Assembly: GCA_021234155.1 (NCBI GenBank)
Contig: JAJEKV010000008.1
Span: 6,574,945 to 6,638,944 of the forward strand
DNA: 64,000 nucleotides
Reading direction: 5' to 3'
Source: Isoetes taiwanensis
Lineage: Eukaryota > Streptophyta > Lycopodiopsida > Isoetales > Isoetaceae
Below are positions 45,820 to 55,842 of the stretch, in pieces. Positions within the stretch are counted from its first letter, which is position 1. The number at the start of each line of letters is the position of its first letter. The notes beneath the pieces were generated by a model. The model was not told where the DNA came from. It ran no database searches and was given only the letters and a program-made list of their open reading frames with translations. The position numbers and the translations under genes were made by a program.

Positions 45820-46775
45820 AAGATATAGAATAGAATAGAATAGTTTTTTTAACGTCCACGGAGACCAATAGGCCATGGGACCCATACAATAGGCTAGTAC
45901 AATCATTACTACTAGGATTAAAAAACCCCTGCCTCGGAAGGTTTTCAAGGGAAAAACCTTTGCAGTAATAATGATACTAGACAAGCGGAGATAATGACTA
46001 CTGAGGGTTCAGTAATTGCAGACGTTTATCTAGAACCTCATGTATAATGCCAAGTCATGCACAGATGGTGCTCTGAGAAGTTGTGGAAGCGTGGAATGGA
46101 ATGCTAAGGTCAAAAAATGATTCCGGACTATCTCAAAAGCAGGGCAACTCAGAAGAGTATGGCTTTCATCTTCAATAACCTGTAACTGGCAACAGGCACA
46201 TAGTCTCGCTTCTCGCGGCAATTGCGGCCGCTCCCATCTACCTGTCTCAATCCGTAGCATGTGGGACCCCATGCGAATTGATGCAATAGCTACAAGCTTG
46301 TTCCTAGACAATGAAGCAAGCAAATAAGCTTGGGGCCCTAGTGTCAAGTTGGGATTTATGTGTGCATGATAATGACCAGTTTTCACTTGGGCCAAAGTAA
46401 CTGCGTCCCATATCTTTTGAGAAAAACGACCATTGAGATATTGTTGCACAGCCCAACGGGCAAACCATGTAGTGCAATGCTCTTTCCAACATCGTTTCAA
46501 ACGCTGAGGAGATTCAGCCATGGCAAGTGCAAGAACAGGATACCTAACATCATCCATGTGGTGCACCTTGCAGATATAGTGGAGATGGCGCTTCATGGCA
46601 GAATGTTGAAGAGGCCAAAAACCTGTCTCTTGTAAAAGAATAGCATAGGGACCGTTGTTTTAACTCCGAGGCTGTAAGTGAGAAAGGACTTTTGCACCCG
46701 CTCCAAGCTCTCCCAAGCACTAGCACTAATGGCAGGCCCCCACACTTCAGAACCATACATATAGATAACAAGAAG
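45820..46775 (-). mobile_element. 5'-truncated LINE: ORF2 C-terminus, 3' UTR and ATTCT tail
   Basis: The minus strand reads 'GSEVWGPAISASAWESLERV', 'QKSFLTYSLGVKTTVP', one frame change near 46650, 'LLQETGFWPLQHSAMKRHL', then 'MLRIETGRWERPQLPREARL' and 'CACCQLQVIEDESHTLLSCP' (the cysteine-rich C-terminal zinc motif of LINE reverse-transcriptase ORFs), stopping at 46030. A 3' UTR with GGTTTTTCCCTTGAAAACC follows, closing at CCGTGGACGTTAAAA and an ATTCT-type repeat tail at 45820-45842. The reverse-transcriptase catalytic core is absent because of 5' truncation, which is typical of LINE insertion. Confidence 0.85.
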
Positions 46776-46779
46776 TATG

Positions 46780-49599
46780 TAAATTCAAATGATGTATTTG
46801 AACTAAAATGATGTATGACTAATATGCACACCAAAATGTAAATAGATACGAGACAAAATAAAAGTAAGACAAGAAAAGAATTACTCATAATTATGCTATA
46901 CGTGTATACGCCAAGGTCAAGGTGAATGACAAAGGTTGGTCAAGGTCAAGATGAACTTCAGAAAGGGAGAGATCCATAAATTAAATAAAACTTGGATCAA
47001 GGTCATGTTCCAACAAAAAAACAATAGCTCAAACCCATGTCCATAGCTGCAAAATCCGTAACTACGAAAGAACATTAAGGACAATCACCCGAATGACATA
47101 ATGAACTCTGCTCCATTCCAGGAAAACCAATCTAGAGCCTCGAGGCAAGTCCATCAATTGAACACTCAACTGGAAGAATTTAGAAAAATTACAAAACATG
47201 TAGGATATGACATATCCCTGTATAAGCTAGAATAGTCACTTTAAAAAGTCAGGATAAAAAGCCAATTCCAATAGAATAAAAATCATTAAATGTAAAGAAA
47301 AGATGCATGTATCTAGACAAATAGAGTAGCCACCATATGATGCCAAAATGTTTTCATTGATTTCATCCAAGACATGGTTAACAAAGGGAATATAGAGAAT
47401 AGGAGAAGGAAAGTAAGCCAAGGACAAGCGATTTGTTAGAAGTAATTGGCATCCAGCATTAAAAATTAATATTGTGTGAGACAAAGGGCATTATTAGCAG
47501 ATAGGTAGGAAGCCAGTACACAAAGTATAAGGGATGAGCTTGAAAGAGGTGGTAAGCAAAGGCCAATCAATTGTTTAGAAGTAAGTGTAGAACACTGCGG
47601 CAAAACTATAATGGTGGAGGTTGAGGTTACAAAGCGTCCATCCCTAAGTTAATCGCAGTAGACCAAGGGAAGTGTTAGTGAAAACATTGAATAAAGCCAA
47701 CCAAATGAAAATAACATATCCCTCGAGCTCATTTTCGAGCTAGAAGATGAAAAAATATAAGACAATGATGGTCTACTAGCATAATGCAGAAATAATGCAA
47801 GTAAATTCCTAAAGCACGGCGGACAACCCAAGGACAAAGCAAAATGCAAATAAACTAAGATGGAGCAACGAGCCATATACGGCGTGCATGATATACCAGT
47901 AAATACGTACATCAAATGAATATGTCGGAACAATACTGCATCATTTAACAAATCGACAGATTTTTCTCCATTCGTAAAAAAGAGGCAAACATAATATGGC
48001 CCAATGAAAAACTATAGGTTTGAGCTCACCACTGGGTTTAAACACATATCCATAGAATCACCCAACTTAAACGAATTAATGCAAAGAACTGTGTATAGAA
48101 AAACGAGGGCCTACTAGAAAAGCAGGTCTTTCAAATCATGGAAAATAGCAAAATCGTCAAATGTATAGGAAAGATGCATATATCCCAAAAAAATGTTTTA
48201 AAAAGCTAAAAACTTAACGGATGCACGTCCGCACTAGTTAAAGGTTAGTGAGTGGTAGAAACAAAAAGGGGCTAAATACAAAACACGAATAATCCAATGC
48301 ACATAGAATCGGTGCAGACTAGAAGAACACGCCCAAGACTAAACATAGATTTGCCAGAACCTACTTGAGCAGCGGATTTAGGAAAAAATGACTCAATGAA
48401 GGCGAAGGAGAAGGAAAATGCAAATTAGACAATTACCTTAGGAAAGGATATTTGATGAGAGGCGACGTGGCATGCTAGTATTGGCTAGGCCGATTAAAGC
48501 CCATGGAAAAGGCAACGTGGATTAGCCAGATCGCAGAGGCAGTCGAATCAGGTTGGATCGGAAGCTGACCTGCTAAAACCAGATGAAGGCAGGCCGAATC
48601 TTGCATGCAGGTGCCCGGATGCCAGGAAATCGACCTATCGGCATGCTCCAGATGCGAAGGTCAAACAAAAAATACCTTGTAAAAAGAAAAGAAAAAATTG
48701 TCCCTTTGCATAAGGACAGCGTGGCCACAGATCAGAGAAATATGAGGAATTGGAGCTTCCCATCGCTGGAGGATATGGGCCATTTTTGCAGAGAAGAGCA
48801 ATCGAAACCTCAATTAGGTCGTCCAAGGTCCGATCTGTAATGGCAAGAGACGTCTTACAAATGACAGCATGCTGGATCCTATCGATTATCCAAGAAACAG
48901 AAACCATGGAGCATGACCTAAAGCATGCAAAGGGTCTAGCAAAGCATGCAAAGGGTACAACAATCAACTGCATCTCATGGAAGCTAGAGGATATGTTGAA
49001 TCTATGAGTCGAATCACCAGTGCTGTGGACTATAACCGAGCTGATCCTATAACTGCTCATGCATACAAATTCGAGACTACAAAATACGATTCTTCAGGTA
49101 AGAAGTTAGCACGACAACTACACAACCTCAGGAAAGGAATTAAATTCAAATGTTGCCATCGAAAAAAAAGAAACCCAGAAGCAATCTTGATAACCAGATA
49201 ACTTTTGTAACTGCATGCACATAAGAATCAACAGCCTTCCATAATAAAAGAAAATAAGAATCAGGAGCCTGCCATCATAAAAGAAACAGCAGCCTTCCAT
49301 CATGAAAGAAATCCAAAAGCAATTTTGTTAAGCAGCATGATCAAACCACAATATGATTTGGAGATACCTGGTAATTCTTACAAACTCATCAAACCACAGT
49401 AAGATCTGGAAATACCTGATAATATCCACAAACACGTCAAACTAGCATGACAAACCGTGCTGATATGAGACCGAGATGATCTAGAAGATAGATGGTAAAG
49501 ACAACATAAGATGGCTATCAAAAGAGTATCTAAGAAGATGAGATTGATAAGACATGGTGTGGCAATGGGAAAGACAATGAGATCTGGCTATGGGAGCTC
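46780..49599. other. Interior of the long non-coding element, no gene
   Basis: AG-rich sequence with short frames. A Helitron-like end lies within it (48218-48238), as does a short ~20-base duplication (AAAGCATGCAAAGGGT at 48921 and 48940). No coding family is recognisable. Confidence 0.5.
48218..48238 (+). mobile_element. Helitron-like 3' terminus
   Basis: CGGA-TGCACG-TCCG hairpin, then CACTAG (CTAG at 48234-48237) followed by T. This is the form of a Helitron 3' end on the plus strand. The stem is only 4 bp, so chance cannot be ruled out, and no 5' end was found. Confidence 0.45.
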
Positions 49600-50867
49600 G
49601 GGAGAAAGCAAGGGACAAGGAAAGAGATGCTGCTGTGAGAAGACGCCGATAACGAGCCACAAGAAGGACGAGCACATATATAGCTGCTCGTCCCATCCCA
49701 GAATAATGATCTGAGGGCTCGGATCAATGCTATTATAATGAAATAAAACATCAGTTTATATCCAACACCGACGCAAAGAGTAAACCAAAAAGATCAGAAT
49801 TCTATTATTCATATAAAACAATCGGCACAATGCCTGGGCAACTGATAACCGGGCTCAAGCACAAGAATTCGTTATCTTGTTTGCAACAAGGACCCAATGT
49901 CCCCCTGAGGCAGCAAGTTTGCCTGGGAGATCGCACTGGCAGCAACGGCTATGGCAAGGTTTCCGGAAGGCTTAGGCAGGAATAAAAGTTCTGAGCAGAG
50001 AGAGATCCATGGCTATAATCAGAAGTGACGGACTGTGCTAGGCTAGGATCCGATGCCCTCAACGCAGGTTTTCACACCCATTTATACAGATTGGAGAACG
50101 GCCCTTTTTCCCTGTGTTCTTCCCTTTTTTACAGATTTAGTTCACGAAAAGGCAGCCAATAATAGGTGTGATAATTTTGGTTGGAGATTTGCCTTTTCTT
50201 ATTTGGATCACCTCTTTTCCCAGTACTTTTGCAGAATCCGGTAGCCTAGATGATGGGTTCGACTGGTTTAGAGCAGTTCCGGATCAATTCCGGGAGGATT
50301 GGGACTGTAATTCGTGACTGCCAGTTCGACCACCGTTATCAGCCAGATCATAACAAATTTATAACAAGGGTATTTGGTCAATTTACTATTTCTTTCCATA
50401 TGGCATGCCCATGCCATTGGATCCTTGTGCCTTGAACCTCTCCCCCGAGCCGCTCCGTATCAGGTCCTTCCCTTCTTTCAGTCGATCGACCTCGATCGCT
50501 CTATAGACCTGAAAGAAATTCCATCAAAAACCTTTTGATTGTCATGAAAGAGATGTTCTGGTCCTTCCCTTCTTAGGACCCATCTCCTTCCCCTGGGAAT
50601 GTTCTTTTTCTGATCCTTCAAGGCAGGGTCCGCACTTGAACAGAAAAATCTCCATGCTGATCCATCAAGCAGGCGTCCTTTGCTTGAACAGTCATGGCAT
50701 TCTCAGCCCTTTCTGATATTCCAGGTAGGTTCCCACCCCTACTCGGACAGAAAGTAAATCCCTTTCTAACAAGAAAGATAGTTTCCTTCCATTAAGAAGC
50801 AATAAAAATTTTCATTCTATTCAAATAAAGAAAAATCACATATATTCGGATAGTTATGCATAACCTA

Positions 50868-52074
50868 CTAAAACTCAAACCGACCAATAGTTAATCGGCT
50901 TCTTTCAAACTCCCTGGCTGCAGCTTTGTCAGCTTTCCCATGAGAGCTGTCAGATGTTTCTGCAATAGTATGCATTAACACTTTTTCTTTGTCTTCCTTG
51001 CTCTTGGGAACTTCAATTTCAGTTTGGGGCTTGTCTATAGATGTCTGCCTTTTTGGGCAAAAAGCTTTGAAGTGAGGTCCACCACATATGTAGCAACCTC
51101 TTTCCGGTGCGCGTGTCTGCTCTTGAATTGTACGTTGTTCTGTGTTCCAGTTCCTGGTGTTTGTGTCTCTATGTTCGTCGTTGAATCTAACCCTCTTTGC
51201 CCCATTATTATTCGCCTTATCAGTGTCATGCTTGCCATTATTTTCCCTGGGGTACCCTTCCCATATATCATACTTTGCTCCCTTAGGATTAAACTTCCTT
51301 TCTGCAGCTTCGGCTTTCCGTACCGCTTTGTCCAATGTTTGGGGTTCAATTAGCCTAAGCTCTACGTAGAGCTCCTCCCTTAACCTAGACATAAATTTTC
51401 TTAACTTCTTATCGCTGAGACCTTCCATTTGGACCGACAGGTGATTAAATTTGCTTGTGTACTGATAAACGGATTCTCGTTCCCCTTGTGTAAATATATC
51501 CCATTCTCTTCGTAGATCTACACAGTAACTTGCAACTAAGTTATGGCTTTCAAAGGCTCTTTTGAATTCCTGCCATGTCTTAATCACGGGGGCCATTTTC
51601 TTCCTTCCCTGCCACCAAATTCGGGCTACATCGGTAAGATATTTATCCATGGCCTGAAGTTTCTGCAACTCAGTGGCTCCAACTCTTTCAAAAAAACTTT
51701 CCCATGTAGCTAAGAATCCCATAACTGTAGGGGGACTCCTCTTTTCCCCTGAGAAAGTCGGCATGCCCTCCACTTTCTGCAGCCATTTAATCCTGGCAGA
51801 AGCATTAGCTGGATTAGGAGAATTTGGCGGGAATTTGTAGGCGGCGGCGGATTAACGGGTGGAGGTTGGTTTGGAAGTGGAGGCTGGGAGTTGCTAGGTA
51901 AGAATCCGTAAAGCAGAGCTATTTGCTCCAGCTTTGTTTGATAATCTTTGCTCAGATGTAGGCGGTGGTAGAGCAATTTCATTCACAATTTGCTTGTCTA
52001 TAAAATCTGCAGTTCTTAACGCCTGCTGGTACTGATGATCAGAGATATTAAAGCGGTTGGCCATTGCATAGGAT
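50868..52074 (-). CDS. Retrotransposon gag polyprotein with zinc knuckle, frameshifted N-terminus
   Basis: The N-terminal part starts near 52062 (MANRFNISDHQYQQALRTAD), changes frame near 51950 into a Pro-rich linker, and again near 51800 into the main frame that ends at 50868. The main frame has a gag/capsid domain ('GFLATWESFFERVGATELQK', 'ARIWWQGRK', 'TWQEFKRAFESHN', 'VYQYTSKFNHLSVQMEGLSD') and one zinc knuckle 'CYICGGPHFKAFC' (C-x2-C-x3-H-x4-C, the form common in plant Ty3 elements). It packages element RNA into particles. No protease or polymerase follows; the LTR begins 400 bases on. Confidence 0.88.
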
Positions 52075-52875
52075 ATGGAAGAGAATCTAGGCTCTGATAC
52101 CACTTGGTACGGTTGAAGATATTATAATGAAATAAAACATCAGTTTATATCCAACACCGATGCAAAGAGTAAAACAAAAGAGATCAGAATTCTATTATTC
52201 ACAGAAAACAACCGGCACAATGCCTGGACAACTGATAGGAGCACACTTTCAAACCACCCAACCGGGCTCAAGCACAAGAATTTGTTATCTTGTTTGCAAC
52301 AAGGACCCAATGTCCGCCTGAGGCAGCAAGTCTGTCTGGGAAATCGCACTGGCAGCAACGACTATGACAAGGTTTCCGGAAGGCTTAGGCAGGAATACAA
52401 GTTCTGAGCAGAGAGAGATCGATGGCTATAATCAGAAGTGGCGGACTGTGCTAGGCTAGGATCCGATGCCCTCAATGCAGGTTTTCACACCCATTTATAC
52501 AGATTGGAGAACGACCCTTTTTCCCTGTGTTCTTCCCTTTTTTACAGATTTAGTTCACGAAAAGGCAGCCAAGAATAGGTGTGATAATTTCGGTTGGAGA
52601 TCTGCCTTTTCTTATTTGGATCACCTCTTTTCCCAGTACTTTTGAAGAATCCGGTAGCCTAGGTGATGGGTTCGATTGGTTTAGAGCAGTTCCGGATCAA
52701 TTCCGGGAGGATTGGGACTGTAATTCATGACTGCCGGTTCGACCACCGTTATCAGCCATGTCATAACAAATTTATAACAAGGGTATTTGGTCAATTTACT
52801 ATTTCTTTCCATGTGTCATGCCCATGCCATTGGATCCTTGTGCCTTGAACCTCTCCCCCGAGCCGCTCCGTGTCA

Positions 52876-53926
52876 TAAAGCCTGTCTATCCATACTCGCA
52901 ATCTATCTAAATATGTAAATGGCATTAATCTCACCTCAAATATTATAGTTCAATTAACTCTATTTTTTGTAAAAGGTTCTATTACCCTTGTTATCTATTT
53001 AAAAGAAACGTGAGCAATCTTTCATTTGGACAACTCAATTCACACATATATCGAATACCTTAGCAACAAGAAGTTGTTGCCCCTGAAAAAAATGCATAAA
53101 CCTAGAACAGAATAAAGAGTAAATTTGAAGCACATTCTCGTGGCTTCTTATTTTGGCGAGACGTTGCTGTAAGACCTTACCTTGCAACAAAAGAATTACA
53201 TTAGATAAAGTTGTCAACCAAATGTATAATCATGTTGTAAAGCCTTACCTTACAACAATTGAATACTATTGAACCAAGATAAACTTGTCAACCAACATAA
53301 CAAAATCTCTTTTCTATGTTTCCCGTCATATGTACCTTCCAAATTCTTGAATGTATTAGTCAGAATAGATTTCAAAGGCCTCACACTTTGAGCGACCAGC
53401 CCGACAAGTATAGCTGGCCATGCAAGGCCTCTAATTTGGAAACAATGTAATGTACCTAAACTAGCAAACCAGCACATCTAAGAATTATATAAAGCAAAAC
53501 CATAACTAAAAGCACATGTATATTTACTCACATCTATCAGACAAGCAAGCAAACTAACCTGGAAACACAAATATCTGCTCCATGCACACATAGCTTACAT
53601 ATCAGCGCTCGGAGTATGTCAGCACAAACCTCCAGCATTTATAAGCTTGATTCCTAACATATCATATCGAAATCAACTAAACCTTTGTTTCGATTTATTA
53701 AACTGTAAAATCTTCAACCATTTTTTCATCCCTGCAACTCAAATCAATTGGAGCATAGCTAAGAATGAGACGACCAACAACATACATAATATGGAAGGAT
53801 AGATAAAACCTTATTTATATATCTGTGTGTAAATACAAAGTAATAAAACATATATTTATTTAAGAGGAAAAGCAATATATAACATTCAACATTTGTACAG
53901 ACATAATGTTTTCACTAGTCTTCAAG
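52876..53926. other. AT-rich spacer between the LTR element and the Helitron gene, no gene
   Basis: Short frames only. The phrase CTTAC(C)TTACAACAA occurs twice (53178, 53246), a minor duplication. The Helitron 3' end should lie in this direction on the minus strand, but no convincing hairpin-CTRR signal was found. Confidence 0.45.
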
Positions 53927-55739
53927 TTATTCGACCGTTCCCACTTCACGGGCAAGAAGTTTGCTCTCAGATTCCCAATCGATAGAAGCAATTTCACGAA
54001 CAATCATTCTTGGTGTTTTATAGCCCTTGTATTCCGATTGAATCGCGCATATACGAAAGATCTTTGTAAGCCACATTGTTTTCTCTAATACAGAGAGATA
54101 CATTTGCTGGTCTTCCTCCTACAATCAATCTAAGATGAGTGTGAATACCACAATTTCAAAAATACGTGTACCTTGTCCCTAATTTTAGACAATTCCTCTG
54201 CAGTATATCCAAGGAGTTCCTCTCCTTGCTCATTGAATATAGTTACACCAATTTCTGTAGTTGAATCTGCAATCATTGCTTGGAAAACATATCTAATCAA
54301 GGAAGTAGAGTGAGATATGATGCATTCATATCAAACTTGCAAATCTAGGCATCAGCATAATGTAAGGTAATTCTACCTCTTGCAAGTATCAGTCTCTCGT
54401 TGGCATTTTTCGCACCATAGCTTTGAGTTGCGATCAATTGGTTTTTTTTTTGCATGATGTACACGCCTCATACCACATAACTTGCTTCGGGTCAATAAAC
54501 GTTATAGTCGCTCTTACATTGAAGTACGCAACCTTTAACAATAGAACATAGAAATCAGCACAAAACAATTCTACATATAGTCCATAAAGAATGACTCCAA
54601 ACAGCAAAATACCTCGCCATCATCAACACACGATGGGTTGATCTCCGACAGAAGAGTTCGGTTGGATAACATGCGCAGATTATGGGCAGCTGCTATATCC
54701 AGATTTATTGTAATCATGCTGTTAGAAGTCGTCGATAGCGATACTCCTGCCAAGTTCAACACATAAACACTACTATATCTAAACATGTTTAAGGAAAGTA
54801 ATTGTTGTGCAAACCTTCGAAACTGCTTGCTCGGAGTTTCGTTATCATTACTATAGGACCATCATTGATCCCTTGCGTCAATACTTCTGCTTCCTTGACT
54901 GCTAAAGACCCCCAGAGACTTATCTTCACAGTTTTTTCACTGCAAATACCTACTCTTGATCACCAAATCAATGCTTCCTTCTATTATATTGTATACCTTT
55001 CGTCTACTATTGTGATGTCTCGTTTCACAACTTCCTCATTGTTACGTTTCCTTCTAATACTTGTAGTAACAGAGACATCACAAACAATGCCAATAATATC
55101 TATGATTGAGGAAAATATTAATATTCTAATAAAATCTAATTCAAGAACACGCAAATAGTAGAGTAAAATTATTACCAAGCAGTTGTCTGTTGTTCACATA
55201 TGGATGTAGCTGATCTATTCGTACGAAATTTTGATGCACAATCACTGGCTCAGCATCATTGCCTGCTTCTTCCATGCTCAAGTCAACATCAAGAGTTATT
55301 TGATAGTTATTATTTAATATTGAAAATTTCTTGTTGGCACGCCGAACTGTTCCTTTAGAGATATAGTAGACCTGCAACATATATACGTACATAATGCACC
55401 TGTCATGCAATAAAACAACAAAATATATGAAAATCAACTCTACCTTTCCAAGTTGGAATGTGTCGTGGAATTTGATTGCTGCATCGTTGAACATTGTAGC
55501 TTGAATCTCAGTTCCCTGCAAAAGTGTGGAGCACAACATAAGTGCATGTACATCATAATAAATCTGTCGAGGATGCTTACATCATCACCCAAGAGCTCAA
55601 TGCTGATTACTTTGCCGTGACCACGACGATTGTCAAAATCTCTAAGAACACCTTTTGATGTTACTCGTGCCTTGATCGTCCAATTAGCAAGATAAGGAGT
55701 GAGTTGACCAAGAGGCCACACATTTAGGCTAGCTTCCAT
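53927..55739 (-). pseudogene. RPA1-like single-stranded-DNA-binding protein gene of a Helitron, nine exons
   Basis: Exons (minus): 55739-55581, 55515-55444, 55371-55176, 55099-54997, 54939-54815, 54746-54613, 54532-54377, 54292-54172, 54118-53927. They join in phase except for one base. OB-fold A: 'LANWTIKARVTSKGVLRDFD', 'GTEIQATMFNDAA', 'GKVYYISKGTVRRANKKFSI'. OB-fold B: 'DIIGIVCDVSVTTSIRRKRN', 'VVKRDITIVDERSEKTVKIS', 'SFEGVSLSTTSNSMITIN'. The C-terminal OB domain carries a zinc ribbon (CTSC...CEKC) and 'YVFQAMIADSTTEIGVTIFN'. In exon 7 a run of ten A after CTSC shifts the frame; nine would restore it. Plant Helitrons commonly encode such RPA-like proteins next to their helicase, which lies immediately upstream on the same strand. 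The host RPA1 N-terminal domain (RPA70N) is absent. Confidence 0.88.
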
Positions 55740-55842
55740 GCTGAAACATCCAACATCGCATCACACATACAACTCAACTAATAAATATATATGAACGGAC
55801 ACACGGATAAAATGCAATCGGTGCTCTCAATACAGCTTGCTT

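Larger units (their letters stand above)
40346..49730 (-). mobile_element. Long non-coding element of the same family, host of LINE and LTR insertions
   Basis: Its left 33 bases (CTGGGAAGGGACTCGCAAAGGACACAAAACCGG region, 40346-40378) match 39365-39397. Its right ~130 bases (about 49600-49730) match 40212-40341, including the hairpin and the TATA-like block. It ends beside TATT (49731-49734). After removing the nested LTR element, about 6.5 kb remains. The interior is purine-rich on the plus strand with diverged repeats and no coherent frame except the LINE remnant. It is joined head-to-tail with the short copy. Confidence 0.65.
39346..52875 (-). mobile_element. Gag-only LTR retrotransposon, interrupted by nested insertions
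   Basis: The 5' LTR is 52105-52875 (minus orientation). The 3' LTR is split into 39346-39364 (TGATACGG...GATATT) and 49731-50462. The right LTR's first 19 bases match the isolated left piece. Re-joining gives 747 bases, against 771 for the intact LTR; the 24-base difference is one indel near 52236-52259. A primer-binding site complementary to initiator tRNA-Met (TGGTATCAGAGC on the minus strand, 52091-52102) lies 2 bases inside the 5' LTR, and a purine tract (AAGAAGGGAAGGACC) abuts the 3' LTR. Flanks AAAAG and TAAAG could be a 5-base target duplication with one change. The interior has gag but no protease, reverse transcriptase or integrase, so it needs enzymes in trans. Confidence 0.85.

Noticed and set aside
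53908-53916. Helitron 3' end (CTAG/T on the minus strand) just after the RPA stop codon
   Set aside because: No hairpin upstream of it; the site overlaps the last coding bases, so it is probably chance.
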